Positions 10,684 through 22,217 of a stretch of 64,000 bases of DNA are shown piece by piece (within the stretch, counting starts at the first letter, position 1; every line of letters starts with the position of its first letter). Origin of the DNA: Artocarpus heterophyllus (taxonomy: Eukaryota; Streptophyta; Magnoliopsida; Rosales; Moraceae); assembly GCA_025403435.1 (NCBI GenBank), contig CM046342.1:16990519-17054518 (forward strand), given 5' to 3'. The position numbers and the translations under genes were made by a program. The notes beneath the pieces are model-generated. The model saw only the letters and a list, made by a program, of their open reading frames with translations, did no database searches and was not told the origin of the DNA.

Positions 10684-12439
10684 TAGTGAACAACTCAAAA
10701 CTCAGGTTCGTTTATCACATTTCAATGCCATAGAAAAATATACAAAAATTAACACATATAATAAACATATAGAACTCTAACATATCCAAAAATTGGCTTA
10801 AAAAAAAATCAAAGTAGGTCAAACTACACATTTGAAATCAGTAGTAAATCTAACTTCAAGTTTGATAAGCAGTGAGTATTCTTTAGTAAACATTTTCAAA
10901 CAATTAGAATAAAATTACTTAGCCTCCAAAATTTTATGACAACCTCTTATCATCTAAATACAATACCAAAAAAATTCCCATCAACAATTAAAATCATCTG
11001 TTCATACCAAAACATCACATAACAAGAATTCTAATAATCACTGATAGAGCAGTTTCAAAACCTAGTCTAAATTAAAATTCAATAACACATAAAATATTCA
11101 TCAAACCAACATCAAACTTTTCAGTCCATAACATAACATATACATGAACATATATACCAAATTTTGTAAAAATTAAAGTACATTTGCCCCTTGAACAAAA
11201 ATCACGTTTTTGAGCAACATAATTAAACACCAACGTTTTACTTCAAGTGGTAGAGAGTAGAAAATTCATATCTTAATGTAAAAAAATCAAAATACCGTTA
11301 AACTTAGAGAAAAATCACCTAACACATATATGAACATCATATTAAAATTTCAGAGTAAAATAAAATTCCTAGACAAAGTTTTGGGGTCGGAACATAAAGA
11401 CGATACAACATTACTGATCAGCATTAATTAGCAGTGAGTGGCAGAGAGAAGAAAATTCATATCTCAGCGTAGAAAAATCCAATTGAGGTGAAATTTTGAG
11501 GGTTCACACATAACACATACATGAATAACATATTAAAAATTAAAAGCAAAAGGAATTTTTTAGGGAAAGATATAGCAGTCGGATTACAAGGTGTTCAAAA
11601 TTCCAGAATTACTGAGAAGAGTCTCTTACCTCAAAACAATTTCTTCTGAAGCCTCCTTGAATTAACCCCTACGAAATTTTGATATTTCTTTAAGTATTTG
11701 CAAGAAAATAATGGAGAGAAGAAGAAGAAGAAACCGTGGAGAAAGAAAGAGAAAGAGAGAGTGTTTTTGAGAGAATTTTAGAGAGAAAAAGAAACTAATA
11801 GTCAGAGGTGGTTTACGTGAAAATGGAATAACGTAAAAGAAAAACTCACCTTCTCTAATTATTAGAATTTTTGACTAAATTAGAGGCAATTATCACATGG
11901 GAATGGAGGGAATTGAGGGGAAAAAAAGTCAAAGTTCCAAGAATGGTTCAAGTTACCATATTTTGCCTTTTCAAAATAAGAAACCATATCAATTTAATCC
12001 AATTAGTCAAAAGTCAAATATTTTATTTCCTTAAATGAGGAAATTAATCCAAAAATATGTCAATCAATCAACAATCATTATCCAATCACAACCAATCATC
12101 ATCGTCACAATTTAGGAGACTTCTACTGACTGTTCGTAGGCTGTCTTTGGCCTGTCGATGGTTCACTCCGGCCTGCCGAAGTCGTGAGATCCGGCGGCCG
12201 ATCATTTTCTTCGGCCTATCGAACTGCCTTACATTCAAAAGTTTAATAAAACATTAAAATTAACATACATCATAAATAACATGAACACTCGAGCACATCA
12301 ATTCCACGTGATCATCACCTGTCATAACACTTAAAATAAATTAGTCAATGGCAAAAATATCATAAATCAAATAAGGAGATTATTTAACATCGTTACTAAT
12401 ATAACATTATCCGTTACATATAAATCGGCGGGTGTTATA
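10684..12439 (-). repeat. Chromovirus 3' LTR, truncated
   Basis: It aligns closely with 18256-20053. The LTR start (12439 on the minus strand) reads TATAACACC where the 5' LTR has TGTAACACC, and is preceded by a purine-rich AAGGTGGGGAGGAT. The part equivalent to 16700-18250 is missing, so its low-coordinate end is a deletion edge. It also lacks about 45 bases present at 19775-19830 of the 5' LTR, within the palindrome array. Confidence 0.88.
12145..12226. repeat. Palindromic motif array in chromovirus 3' LTR
   Basis: GGCCTGTCGA, CGGCCTGCCGAAG, CCGGCGGCCGA and TTCGGCCTATCGAAC have cores at about 12151, 12172, 12195 and 12215, steps of 21, 23 and 20. It is homologous to the array at 19709-19838. 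Confidence 0.6.
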
Positions 12440-12475
12440 ATCCTCCCCACCTTATAAGAGTTTCGTCCTCGAAAC

Positions 12476-14575
12476 TTAGAATAAATGTGGATACTTCGAT
12501 CTCATGTCATCTTCGCGTTCCCATGTGGCTTCTTCCACTTGGTGATTTCGCCATAGCACCTTGACTAATGGAATTTCTGTATTCCTTAATGTCTTGGTTT
12601 TCTGATCAAGAATCTCCACTGGCTTTTCCTCATAGCTTAAGTCTTCATGTATCTCAATCACTTGTGGCTCGATCACATGCGTAGGGTCTAGGACATACTT
12701 CTTGAGCATGGAAACATGAAACACATCATGCATTGCGGACATTTCTGAAGGCAACCTCAACTGATAAGCCACCTTGCCTATCCACTTTACAATTTCATTA
12801 GGACAGATGAATCTTGGGCTTAACTTGCCTTTCTTACCAAATCTCATGACTCCTTTCATTGGTGCAACCTTCAAGAACACAGATTCGCCTACTGCAAATT
12901 CTAAGGGTCTTCTTCTTCTGTCAGCATAACTCTTTTGACGGCTTTAAGCGGTCTCTATTCTTCTTCTTATCAACTTTATCATCTCAGAGGTTTCGTTAAC
13001 AAAATTAGTCTTTTCATCATTGACGCCTTCCATCAACTTCCTTTCACCAGTTTCATGCCAACATATAGGCGACCTACATTTCCGCCCATATAGGGCTTCG
13101 TAAGGTGCCATTCCAATTGTCGCCTGGTAGCTGTTGTTGTACGCGAACTATGCTAATGGCAACATTTTACACCAGCTAGTCTTGAAGTCGAGAGTACAGG
13201 CCTGAAGCATATCCTCTAAGATTAAGTTCGTCCTCTCCGTTTGGCCGTCTGTCTAAGGATGAAAAGTTGTACTGAAATGTAACCTGGTCCCCATAGCAGT
13301 CTGTAAACTTTTCCAGAACTTGGATGTGAACATACCATCACGGTATGAGATGATAGACTTAGTGATTCCATGAAGTCGTACAATCTCCTTGACATAGAGT
13401 TTCGCTAACCGTTCCATAGAGTAAATGATCTTGATAGGAATAAAATGCGCCGTCTTCGTTAGTCGATCCACAACAACCCAAATAGCAACATGACCGTTCA
13501 TAGTCCTAGGCAAACCGGTAATGAAATCCTTTCCTATATCCTCCCATTTTCATTCCGGTATCTGGATTGACTGTAAATCACCACCAGATCTCTAGCGTTC
13601 AGCCTTAACTTGCTGGCATGTCAAACACTTCTTTACATACATGGCGACGTCACGCTTTATTCCAAACCACCAGAAGTTACCCCTTAGATCATTATACATC
13701 TTTGTTACACCTGGATGAATCGAGTAAGGAGTGTCGTGATTTTCTGCCAAGATTCTTTCCCTTAAGCCTTTAACATTGAGAACACATAAGCGGTCCTTGA
13801 GGTATAGTATTCCGTCATCCGTAATACGAAACTCCTCACATTTGCCTCCTTGCATTTCTTGCTTAATCCTCGTGAGGCTCTTATCATCATCTTGCTTACT
13901 CTGAATCTCATCATACAACGTCGGAGCAAGAGTGAGCATGGACAGCTGACCTGCTATAAGTTCCAAACTGAAGTCTAGAATTTCCTTTCTCAAGGGTGAA
14001 GACATTGCTTGTATTGACATTAGCGTAGCCGCTGTCTTCCTACTTAAAGCATCAGCCAATTGGTTAGCCTTTCCAGGGTGATACAAGATTTCACAATCAT
14101 AATCCTTTAACAACTCTAGCCATCTTCGCTATCTCATGTTCGAGTCTCTTTGCATGAAGAAGTACTTTAAACTTCGATGATCTGTGAAGATCTTGCATTG
14201 GACCCCATACAAATAATGTCTTCATATCTTTAGCGCAAAAATGACTGCTGCTAACTCGAGGTCATGAGTAGGATAATTCTTTTCATAATCTTTCAGTTGC
14301 CTTGACGCATAAGCAATCACCCTGTCATTCTGCATCAAAACTACACCAAACCCCATCTTAGAAGTGTCGTTGTAAATCACAAATCCATCATTTCCTTCCA
14401 GAATAGCCAATATAGGAGCTGTCGTTAGCCTCTTCTTTGGTTCTTGGAAACTCTTCTCGCAAGCATCTGTCTATTCATACTTCTTTCCCTTGTGAGTTAG
14501 ATTCGTAAGTGCTGTTGTTATCTTGGAGAAGTCTTCCACAAATCTCTGATAATAACCTACTAGACCCAAAAAGCT
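12476..14575 (-). pseudogene. Chromovirus pol C-terminal part: RNase H, integrase, chromodomain
   Basis: Just after the deletion junction comes the RT/RNase H connection ([17 protein letters not shown]), then RNase H (14222-14410, [16 protein letters not shown] and [22 protein letters not shown]), the integrase zinc-binding H2C2 region (HPGVTKMYNDLRGNFWW, CLTCQQVK), and the integrase core with SYRDGMF and, after a stop, TDGQTERTN. The last ORF (12476-12880) ends in the chromodomain: VLWRNHQVEEATWERE. Stops and frameshifts separate the blocks. The chromodomain would have steered integration to heterochromatin. Confidence 0.88.
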
Positions 14576-14585
14576 CCTTTAACTC
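14565..14585 (-). other. Junction of RT palm-domain deletion
   Basis: The minus strand runs from the RT lead-in [13 protein letters not shown] directly into [15 protein letters not shown]. In relatives these blocks are separated by the whole RT fingers-palm region, including the YxDD motif. An internal deletion of roughly half a kilobase fits the sequence. Confidence 0.75.
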
Positions 14586-15245
14586 TGCTGGAGCCATTCT
14601 GTAAGGTGCCTTAGAAATTGAGTCAGTGCCTGGAGCGAGCTCAATCTCGTATTCAATTTCTCTATCAAGAGGTAGTCTTGATAGATCATCTGGAAACACC
14701 TCTGAAAATTCTCATACAACTACCACATCCTCAATCTTTATCTTATCTTCTTGACTTTTATCCACGATGTTTGTCAGATAGCCCGTGCAGCCACTAGCTA
14801 ACAGCTTTCTTACTTTCATTGTAGATAAAAACATACTGGGTTTTTTTTTGGACTTGCCAACATACACAAACTTCTATTCACCTTTTGGATGGAAGATCAC
14901 CTTTTGTTTCTGACATTCAATGGAAGCATTGTACTTGCTCAAAAAATCTATTCCGAGAATCATATCATAATCATACATGTCGATCACGATAAGGTTGACG
15001 AAGAGTTCCCTATCAACAATCCATAGGGGTACAGTATGCAAATAGTGTATAGATATTATCACTTCCCCGGAAGGTAGTGTCGTAGTGAATCCCTGTCTCA
15101 TAGGCTCTAAACAAACCCCTAACTTCTTAGCAAAAGATGTAGATACATAAGAATGTGTGGCACCCGTATCAAAAAGGACATAGGCATTAATAGAAAGGCT
15201 CGTTACCTGACCTGTGACCACATTTGAGCCTTCAGCAGCCACTTG
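14586..15245 (-). pseudogene. Chromovirus protease and RT lead-in
   Basis: The ORF 14874-15242 is a retropepsin of the RVP_2 type. It has the catalytic YVLFDTGATHSYVS near residue 25 and the downstream DYDMILGIDFLSKYNASIEC block. DTGA is intact, so this domain alone looks undamaged. After stops comes the pre-RT sequence (14580-14699) with [23 protein letters not shown], which ends at the deletion junction. Confidence 0.85.
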
Positions 15246-15289
15246 TTACCTTGTCATGGCATATATGCAGGCATTCATAGGTAGGGCTT

Positions 15290-16481
15290 CAAGTCTTCCC
15301 TGACTAATCAGGGGCCCTTCCAAGGAAGCTTGCATCTGATGAAGTTGGGCTTAAGGAGGAGCTCTTTGTTGGGCTTGGGCATTCGTCTGGTTGGGCTAGT
15401 TCTTAGCGAAATGATCTTCTCCGCCACAGATAAAACATTGGTTAGTCCCCATACGGCATTCTCTAGGATGTTTCCTTCCACATTTGGCGCATGGTTGAAA
15501 CTGCCTATTGTTGTTGTTAGGCTAGCCACCATTATGCTTCTTGTTGCCCTGGCATTGCTGGTTTTGTGAATTGCCCTTCCTTTTGTTGTTCCTCTAGTTC
15601 TGGTTGTTGTTGTTGCTGCTGCTGCTGTTATTGTTGTTGTTGTTGTTGTTCTTGTGTGGAAGGCGGTTCTGGTTGTTTCCATAATTGGCTTGTAGACCTA
15701 GCTGAGACTGATTTCTTCTTAGCTTTGATAAGTGGAACTCAGCTCGCTGGGCCTTCATAACAACCTGCTCTTGGCTTCTGGGTGGACTTGCTCTGTCAAC
15801 AATTGCAGCAATCTCAGGCCTGAGAACTTTGATCAATCTTCTGACCCTTTCACTCTCAGTACTAACCATTCTTGGACATAATCGGGCTAGCTGATCGAAC
15901 TTCGTCACTACATCTGTGATTGACATATCTCCTTGGTGCAGATTCTCGAACTCCTCATAATGCTTCCTTGTGATGTTCATGTGGAAGAACTTCATGTTGA
16001 ATTCCTGAACAAAGTCTGCCCATGTCATCTCATCAACATTCCTGCTCAATTCTATGCCATCCCACCAAATTCTGGCCTCTATGGTGAGACAGTACGATGC
16101 ACAAAGAACCTTCTCATTGTCAGTGAAGCCCATGAGTCTCAGAGTGGCCTCAATTGTCTTTAACCATCCTTGGGCAACTAGAGGATCCTTAGAGCCTTCA
16201 AAGTCTGCCGGCTTAACCCTCTTCCATCTGACTAATAAGGGCTCTTGATAGGCTGCTCTTGGTTCAGTAGTAGGAGCTGGGACTTCATTAACTTGGGGCT
16301 ACGGAGGAGGAGGAGGAGGAAGAGGCATGTCATTGCCTCATCGATCGTCATTACGGCCATTAGCCCTTAATTCGGCAATCTCTCTCCCTTGATCCTCAAG
16401 TTGCCTCTGCAGCTCGGCAATCATCGTCAAAAGCCTTTCGTTGGTCTGGGTGAATGTTTGCATTCTTCTAGAGCCATCCAT
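15290..16481 (-). pseudogene. Chromovirus gag
   Basis: Gag begins at the ATG at 16481 (minus strand) with a coiled-coil-like N-terminus and an E-rich repeat near 16305-16320. The capsid core (15594-16133) has YCLTIEARIWWDG and the FVQEFNMKFFHMNITRKHYEEF block. An asparagine/serine run follows (15596-15650), coded by AAC/AAT/AGC triplet repeats. A zinc knuckle (CFICGGEDHFAKN) then meets a stop codon where the final cysteine region should be. Frameshifts lie near 15600. The role would be particle assembly and RNA packaging. Confidence 0.87.
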
Positions 16482-16682
16482 AGTTAATTTCCTAAAAGAA
16501 TTAGGAGCTTATGAATAATCTTCTAGTTTATGAGACAGGTTTTCACTACTAGGGCATTAATCATTAAACATCTAAACCCTATTCTTATCATCATACTTGC
16601 ATCTTAACATTTAACTTTAAAACGAACTTACTTAGAGGACTCAGACTGACGTGTGGCGATATAAATTATAAACAGAAATTTT

Positions 16683-16694
16683 GCTCTGATACCA
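16683..16694 (-). other. Primer binding site of chromovirus (tRNA-Met type)
   Basis: The minus strand reads TGGTATCAGAGC, a perfect match to the common plant initiator tRNA-Met PBS, five bases after the LTR end at 16700. Confidence 0.92.
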
Positions 16695-16969
16695 AAGCCT
16701 GTAACGCCCCCTTACGGACGTCACAGATATCGTTACATTCATTCAATTAACCATTATTTAAGACAAACTATTTGATTAAAAAGTTTGTTTGAAAACACAA
16801 CCTAGGATCTATGCATACATTTTTTTTTATAACATTCAATAATTTAATCCATATTAACAATAATAATTTACTTGATCATAAACATTCTTAAATTAGTTAA
16901 ACATTTCAAATATTAAAATCATAATTTAAAAAGAAACATCACAACATTTTAAAACAATCAGCTCTCACT

Positions 16970-17030
16970 GTTCGGCAGGCCGAACTTGAGACTTCGACAA
17001 ACTGAAAAACATCCACTGGCAGGCTACCCA
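16970..17030. repeat. Palindrome cluster near chromovirus LTR 3' end
   Basis: A perfect GTTCGGCAGGCCGAAC (16970-16985) is followed 22 bases on by TTCGACAAACTGAA and 22 further by CACTGGCAGGCTACC. An isolated decayed copy (TTCAGCAAGCCAACC) is at 17090. Confidence 0.6.
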
Positions 17031-19708
17031 AGGCTCTGTAAAAATAGGGTTTTAAAGTTTTGCTAGGTTCTGTAATAAGATCATCATTTTTCAGCAAGCC
17101 AACCGACTAAATAAAATAGAAAATTAATTTTTAAAACGAGAATCAATACTTCAATATGTAGAAGTCCATATACTTAAAATGATAAGATAAAATAATAAAA
17201 CATAGTTCATGAATTCTTTAATACTTATCAAATAAACATGTTCAAATTATAAAACTTGATTTAATCATTAAAAACTTTCTTCCTTGGTGTTCTTCCGATT
17301 ACAATTCATCTTGCTTAGCTCACACGCCTTGCCACGCCCTCCGCCTAGTCCATAACCTTCTTACCCTTGTCTGCAACATGATATAAAACTGGATAAGCTA
17401 ATGCTTAGTAAGTACATTAGTATCTCACAACTTCAAACATTTTATGTACATTATCATCATCATCATCATCATCATCATAATAGTACACTAGGCACTTTTT
17501 CATAGGAACATATCTTTCATTATATTGTCCATATTAAAACTTAGTTCATTTTATCTTAAGGACTCAAGTGTTGCACCATAAACATCATCGTAGGGGTGCC
17601 CTCATGAGAGGAAAAGGGTAGCTAATCCTAAACCAAACATGACATCATAACATATCATAACATAACATTGGTGCACAACACTTACTTAGGTGATACATAT
17701 ATACATATATAAATTTTCATACTTTTGAATTACGTCATCATCATAAATGTATAACTTTTGAACATCAAATCTTTCATGAGAAATATAAATGAAACTATCA
17801 TAAAATCATCATATATATCATCATGAACATAATTTCAAACCTTTTATAAAATATATCATGTTGCAGGTGATAATGTACTTACTTGTTTAGCTTACTTGTA
17901 GGTGACGTCGCCGCAGTCTTGATGTGCTCGCTCCTTGTGTGTTCATGTCATATATTAATTTAAAATATCAATTAACATTTATCTCAAAGAATTATTCATC
18001 ATCATATAACATCGTCCATTTCCATAATACATCTACAACTCTAATTCAAGAAATACATAAACATAATTTTCTGCCTGACCTTATGTATTCAAAACTCAAT
18101 AACTCATAATCATATACAATTCAAGTACCAAACTTGGCAGGGAAAAAGTTAATATATAAACCTATCACCATGATTTTTCATTGATCATAAAAATTCTATT
18201 TAGTATTTAAAATAATTCACATATTTCATGACACAAAATCTTCCAGAAATAGTTAGACAGTGAACAACTCAAAACTCAGGTCCGTTTATCACATTTTGAT
18301 GTCATAGAAAAATCTAAAAAAATTAACACATATAAAAGACATATAGAACTCTAACATATCCAAAAATTCACTTCACAAAAATCAGAGTAGGTCAAAATAT
18401 ACATTTAAAGTCAGTAGTAAATCTAACTTTAGGTTTGATAAGCAGTGAGTATTCTTTAGTAAACATTTTCAAACAATTAGAATAAAATTACTTAGCCTCC
18501 AAAATTTTTATGACAACCTCTTATCATCTAAATACAGTACCACAAAAATTCCCACCAACAATTAAAATCATTGTTCATACAAAAACATCACAAAACTAGA
18601 ATTCTAATAATCACTGATAGAGCAGTTTCAAAACCTAGTCTTAATAAAAATTCAATAACACATAAAATATTTATCAAACTATCACCAAAATTTCCAGTCC
18701 ATAACATAACATATACATTAACATATTTGCCAAATTTTGTAAGAATTAAAGTACATTTGCCTCTTGAACAAAAACCACGTTTTTGAGCAACATAATCAAA
18801 CAACAACGTTTTACTGTGAGTGGCAGAGAGTAGAAAATTCATATCTTCATGCAAAAAAAATAAAAATATCATGAAACTTGGAGGAAAATCACCTAACACA
18901 TATATGAATATCATATTAAAATTTTAGAGTAAGATAAATTTCCTAGACGAAGTTATGGGGGTCGGAACATAGAGACGATACAATATTACCGATCAGCATT
19001 AATTAGCAGTGAGTGGTAGAGAGAAGAAAATTCATATCTCAGCGTAGAAAAATCCAATTGAGGTGAAATTTTGAGGATTAGCACATAACACATACATGAA
19101 TAATATATTAAAAATTCAGAGCAAAAGGAATTTTGTAGAGAATGATATAGTAGTCGGATTACAAGATGTTCAAAATTCTAGAATTACTGAGAAGAGTCTC
19201 TTACCTCAAAACAATTTCTTCTCAAGCCTCCTTGAATTAACCCCAACGAAATTTTGATATTTCTTTAAGTATTTGCAAGAAAATAATGAAGAGAAGAAGA
19301 AGAAGAAATCATGGAGAAAGAAAGAGAACGTGAGTATTTTTGAGAGAATTTTAGAGAGAAAAAGAAACTAATAGTCAGAGGTGGTTTACGTGAAAATGGA
19401 ATAATGTAAAAGAAAAACTCACCTTCTCTAATTATCAAAATTTCTGACTAAATTAGAGGCAATCATCACGTGGGAATGGAGGGGAAAAAAAGTCAAAGTT
19501 CCAAAAATAGTTCAAGTTACCATTTTTGCCTTTTCAAAATAAGAAACCATATCAATTTAATCCAATCAGTCAAAAGTCAAATGTTTTATTTCCTTAAATG
19601 AGAAAATTAATCCAAAAATATGCCAATCAATCAACAATCATTATCCAATCACAACCAATCATCATTGTCACAATTTTAGGAGACTTCTGCTGACTGTTCG
19701 TCAACTGT

Positions 19709-19838
19709 CTTTGGCCTGCCGATGGTTTACTCCGGCCTGCTGAAGCCGTGAGGTCTAGCGGGCCGATCATTTTCTTTGTCCTGTCATTCCGCGAGAGACA
19801 ATTCAACCTACCAAACTTGTAGGTTTGGCCTGCCGAAC
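19709..19838. repeat. Palindromic motif array in chromovirus 5' LTR
   Basis: Cores are at about 19715, 19736, 19759, 19780, 19807 and 19829 (steps 21, 23, 21, 27, 22). The best copies are TTTGGCCTGCCGAACT and CTCCGGCCTGCTGAAG. The motif is the one found in the copia LTRs of this window, although the two elements belong to different superfamilies. Confidence 0.65.
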
Positions 19839-20053
19839 TGCCTTACACGCAAAAGTTTAATAAAACATTAAAATTAACATACATCATAAATAACATGAAC
19901 ACTCGAGCACATCAATTTCACGTGATCGTCACCTATCATAACACTTAAAATAAATTAGTCAATGGCAAAAATATCAAAAATCAAATAAGGAGATTACTTA
20001 ACAGCATTACTAATATAACATTATCCGTTACATATAAATCGATGGGTGTTACA

Positions 20054-21400
20054 TGCTCAACTAGCTTCGAGTCTGAACGATAGTGACCTGACTTCGATCC
20101 CCATTGAAAGGCTAACCGAGCCGAGTATCCAGAATGAAGTGGCGAATGTAGCCGAGGAACTCGAGACCACATGGATAGACCCGATCATCTGATACCTGAC
20201 CATAGCTAAATTACCTGACAATCGAAAAGAGGCACGTCAGATACGCAACAGCTTGGCCCGGTATTCGATGATCGAAGGAAGACTGTATCGACGAGGCTAT
20301 ACCACGACATGTTTAAAGTGCGTAAGCCCCAAAGAAGCCGAATACCTAATGAAGGAAATCCACAAAAGCCTATGTGGTAATCATTATAGGGGCAATCGTT
20401 GGCCTAAAAGTGTCTTTGACAGGGCTACTACTGGCCTACTATGGAGAAGGATTGCAAGGATTTTGCACGAAAATGTCTTAAATGTCAGCAGTTTGCAAGG
20501 ATGATTGGGCATCACGCCGAGCCTCTCACCTCAGTGACCTCGGCTTGGCCATTTGTAAAGTGGGCCATTGACCTGATCGGGCCCCTTCCTCAGGCTCGAT
20601 CATAATTTAAGTATTGCATCATGGCCATAGATTACTTGACCAAATGGTTTGAAGTAGAACCATGTACCACCATGACCGAAGTAAAATGTACCAACTTTGT
20701 GTGGAAGAACATTATCTGTCGGTTTGGAATCCCACCTACAATCGTGACCGATAATGCCAAGCAGTTTGAGTCCTCAAGTCTCCTCCGACTCTACAAGCAG
20801 CTTGGCATCAAAAAAGTATTCTCTTCTCCAAGCTACCCGCAGAGCAACGGGCAAGTAGAAGCGATCAACAAGACAATCAATGACAACTTGAAGAAAAAGC
20901 TCGAGGGCCTCAAGGGAACCAAGATTGACGAGCTCCCAAAAGTGCTCTAGGCTTATCACACAACTGCCTGGATAGCTACCGAGCAGACCCCGTTCTCCCT
21001 TGTGTACAGGGTAGAGGCTGTCGTCCTGGCCAAGGTGGGGCTACTTAGCTTTAGAATCAAACATTATGAGGAAGTTTAGAATGCTGAGGTCATGATGCCT
21101 GAGCTGGACCTACTCGAAGAAAAAAGAAATTAGGCAGCAATCCGTAACGCAACCCGAAATTAGGTAGTCGCTCGATATTACAACAAGCAGGTCCAACCGA
21201 CGAGCTTCAAAGTCGGAGATCTGGTACTGAAAAAAGTCACAGTTCAGCAACCTGGGTTAGGATCTTTTGGCCCAAAGTGGGACGAGTCATACAGGGTTAA
21301 GGGAATTGTCTGGCCAGGCACATACAGACTATCCAATATGGAGGGAAACTAGCTCAATCATCCTTGGAACGCCAAACTCCTAAAAAGATTCTTTTGCTAG
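20054..21400 (+). pseudogene. Tat pol part 2: end of RNase H and integrase
   Basis: The sequence resumes in the region after RNase H (QLASSLND), then shows the integrase zinc-binding domain (20253-20504, EIHKSLCGNH) and the catalytic core. The D-D-E residues are visible: Asp in AIDLIGPLP (20570), Asp in IVTDNAKQF (20750) and Glu in NGQVEAINKTI (20858), with 35 residues between the last two. The C-terminal part has VGDLVLKKV and GPKWDESYRV, ending at TAG 21398-21400. A frameshift near 20510 and several stops disable it. Confidence 0.9.
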
Positions 21401-22217
21401 TTCGAAGCCCGAAACCCTTTTTGATCTCTAGCTATATTCTTTTTGTAACTAAACCTATTCAATAGGACTGGGATATAAATACTACACGTCAATGAACTGT
21501 AAATTTTCTACACCATTCCAATGAGCAATGTGTTTGAGGGAACTGAACAGACCTAAAAAAAGATACCATAACTCCGGCCCGGAGGACTTGACAACAACAT
21601 CCGATAAGGGAGAGTCATCCTAATAACTAGACTGGGGTGCTGATCGGCACCTCGCTAGTCTGTCATCGTGTAGACCACCCAATGAGTCACCTGGCACCAC
21701 TATGTGCTCGACCAATATTAGACTCACAAAGTTTTCTCAAACTTAGACAAGTCTAGAGGACGACAAGGTAAGGGTACTCACATGCCGTTGTGCTCTGCCC
21801 AACTGAGAAAATAGGGATACCTTCCCTGCTCGGATTAACTCGATAATCATCGAGACATTAAACCCGACTTTGATATAAATTCTTGGAAAACATAGTTTAG
21901 GGATGCCCCTCCTGAGGAACACCTAACTTGTCCAAATTCCTAGCCCAATTTTGTGCCGAGGTCTATATGCTAACTTGGCAAAACGAAGGCTTAACTACGT
22001 TCCCGAGAAACCCGTCACCTAGAAACATGAAAATATTTTGCCAAAAATGTTTTCCCGAGAACAATCGCATTGGAAAATACTAAAATATACACATGAAATC
22101 CAAGAAACAATGAACTTGGGAAAAATCAAAATATATTCATAAGTGGTGGTGGGGAGGTACAACTAACCGGGCACCTCTCGAGCCCGAATAAACAAAAAAA
22201 CAAAGAAAATGATGGGC
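21401..22217 (+). other. Tat spacer between pol and antisense ORF
   Basis: About 0.8 kb of fairly GC-rich DNA without a recognisable gene. Long non-coding spacers after pol are usual in Tat elements. Confidence 0.6.

Larger units (their letters stand above)
10684..20053 (-). mobile_element. Tekay/Del-type chromovirus (Ty3/gypsy), nested and internally deleted
   Basis: A minus-strand element with a 5' LTR at 16700-20053, tRNA-Met PBS at 16683-16694, gag, protease, an RT remnant, RNase H, integrase with a C-terminal chromodomain, a polypurine tract next to 12440, and a 3' LTR (10684-12439). The chromodomain and long LTRs (about 3.35 kb) place it with Tekay/Del chromoviruses. The 3' LTR lacks about 1.55 kb of its end and the RT core is gone. 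It sits inside the Tat RNase H gene, so it inserted later. Confidence 0.92.
16700..20053 (-). repeat. Chromovirus 5' LTR (3354 bp)
   Basis: On the minus strand it runs from TGTAACACCC (20053) to GGGGGCGTTACA (16700), directly followed by the PBS. It contains a palindrome array near its start (19709-19838), another cluster near its end (16970-17030), a CAT triplet run (17452-17477), and purine-rich GAGA stretches near 19285-19370. No genes are seen. ORFs of 60-110 codons inside it have no recognisable features. Confidence 0.9.

Noticed and set aside
15566..15760. Plus-strand Cys-rich ORF
   Set aside because: It is the antisense of the Asn-coding triplet repeat in the chromovirus gag.
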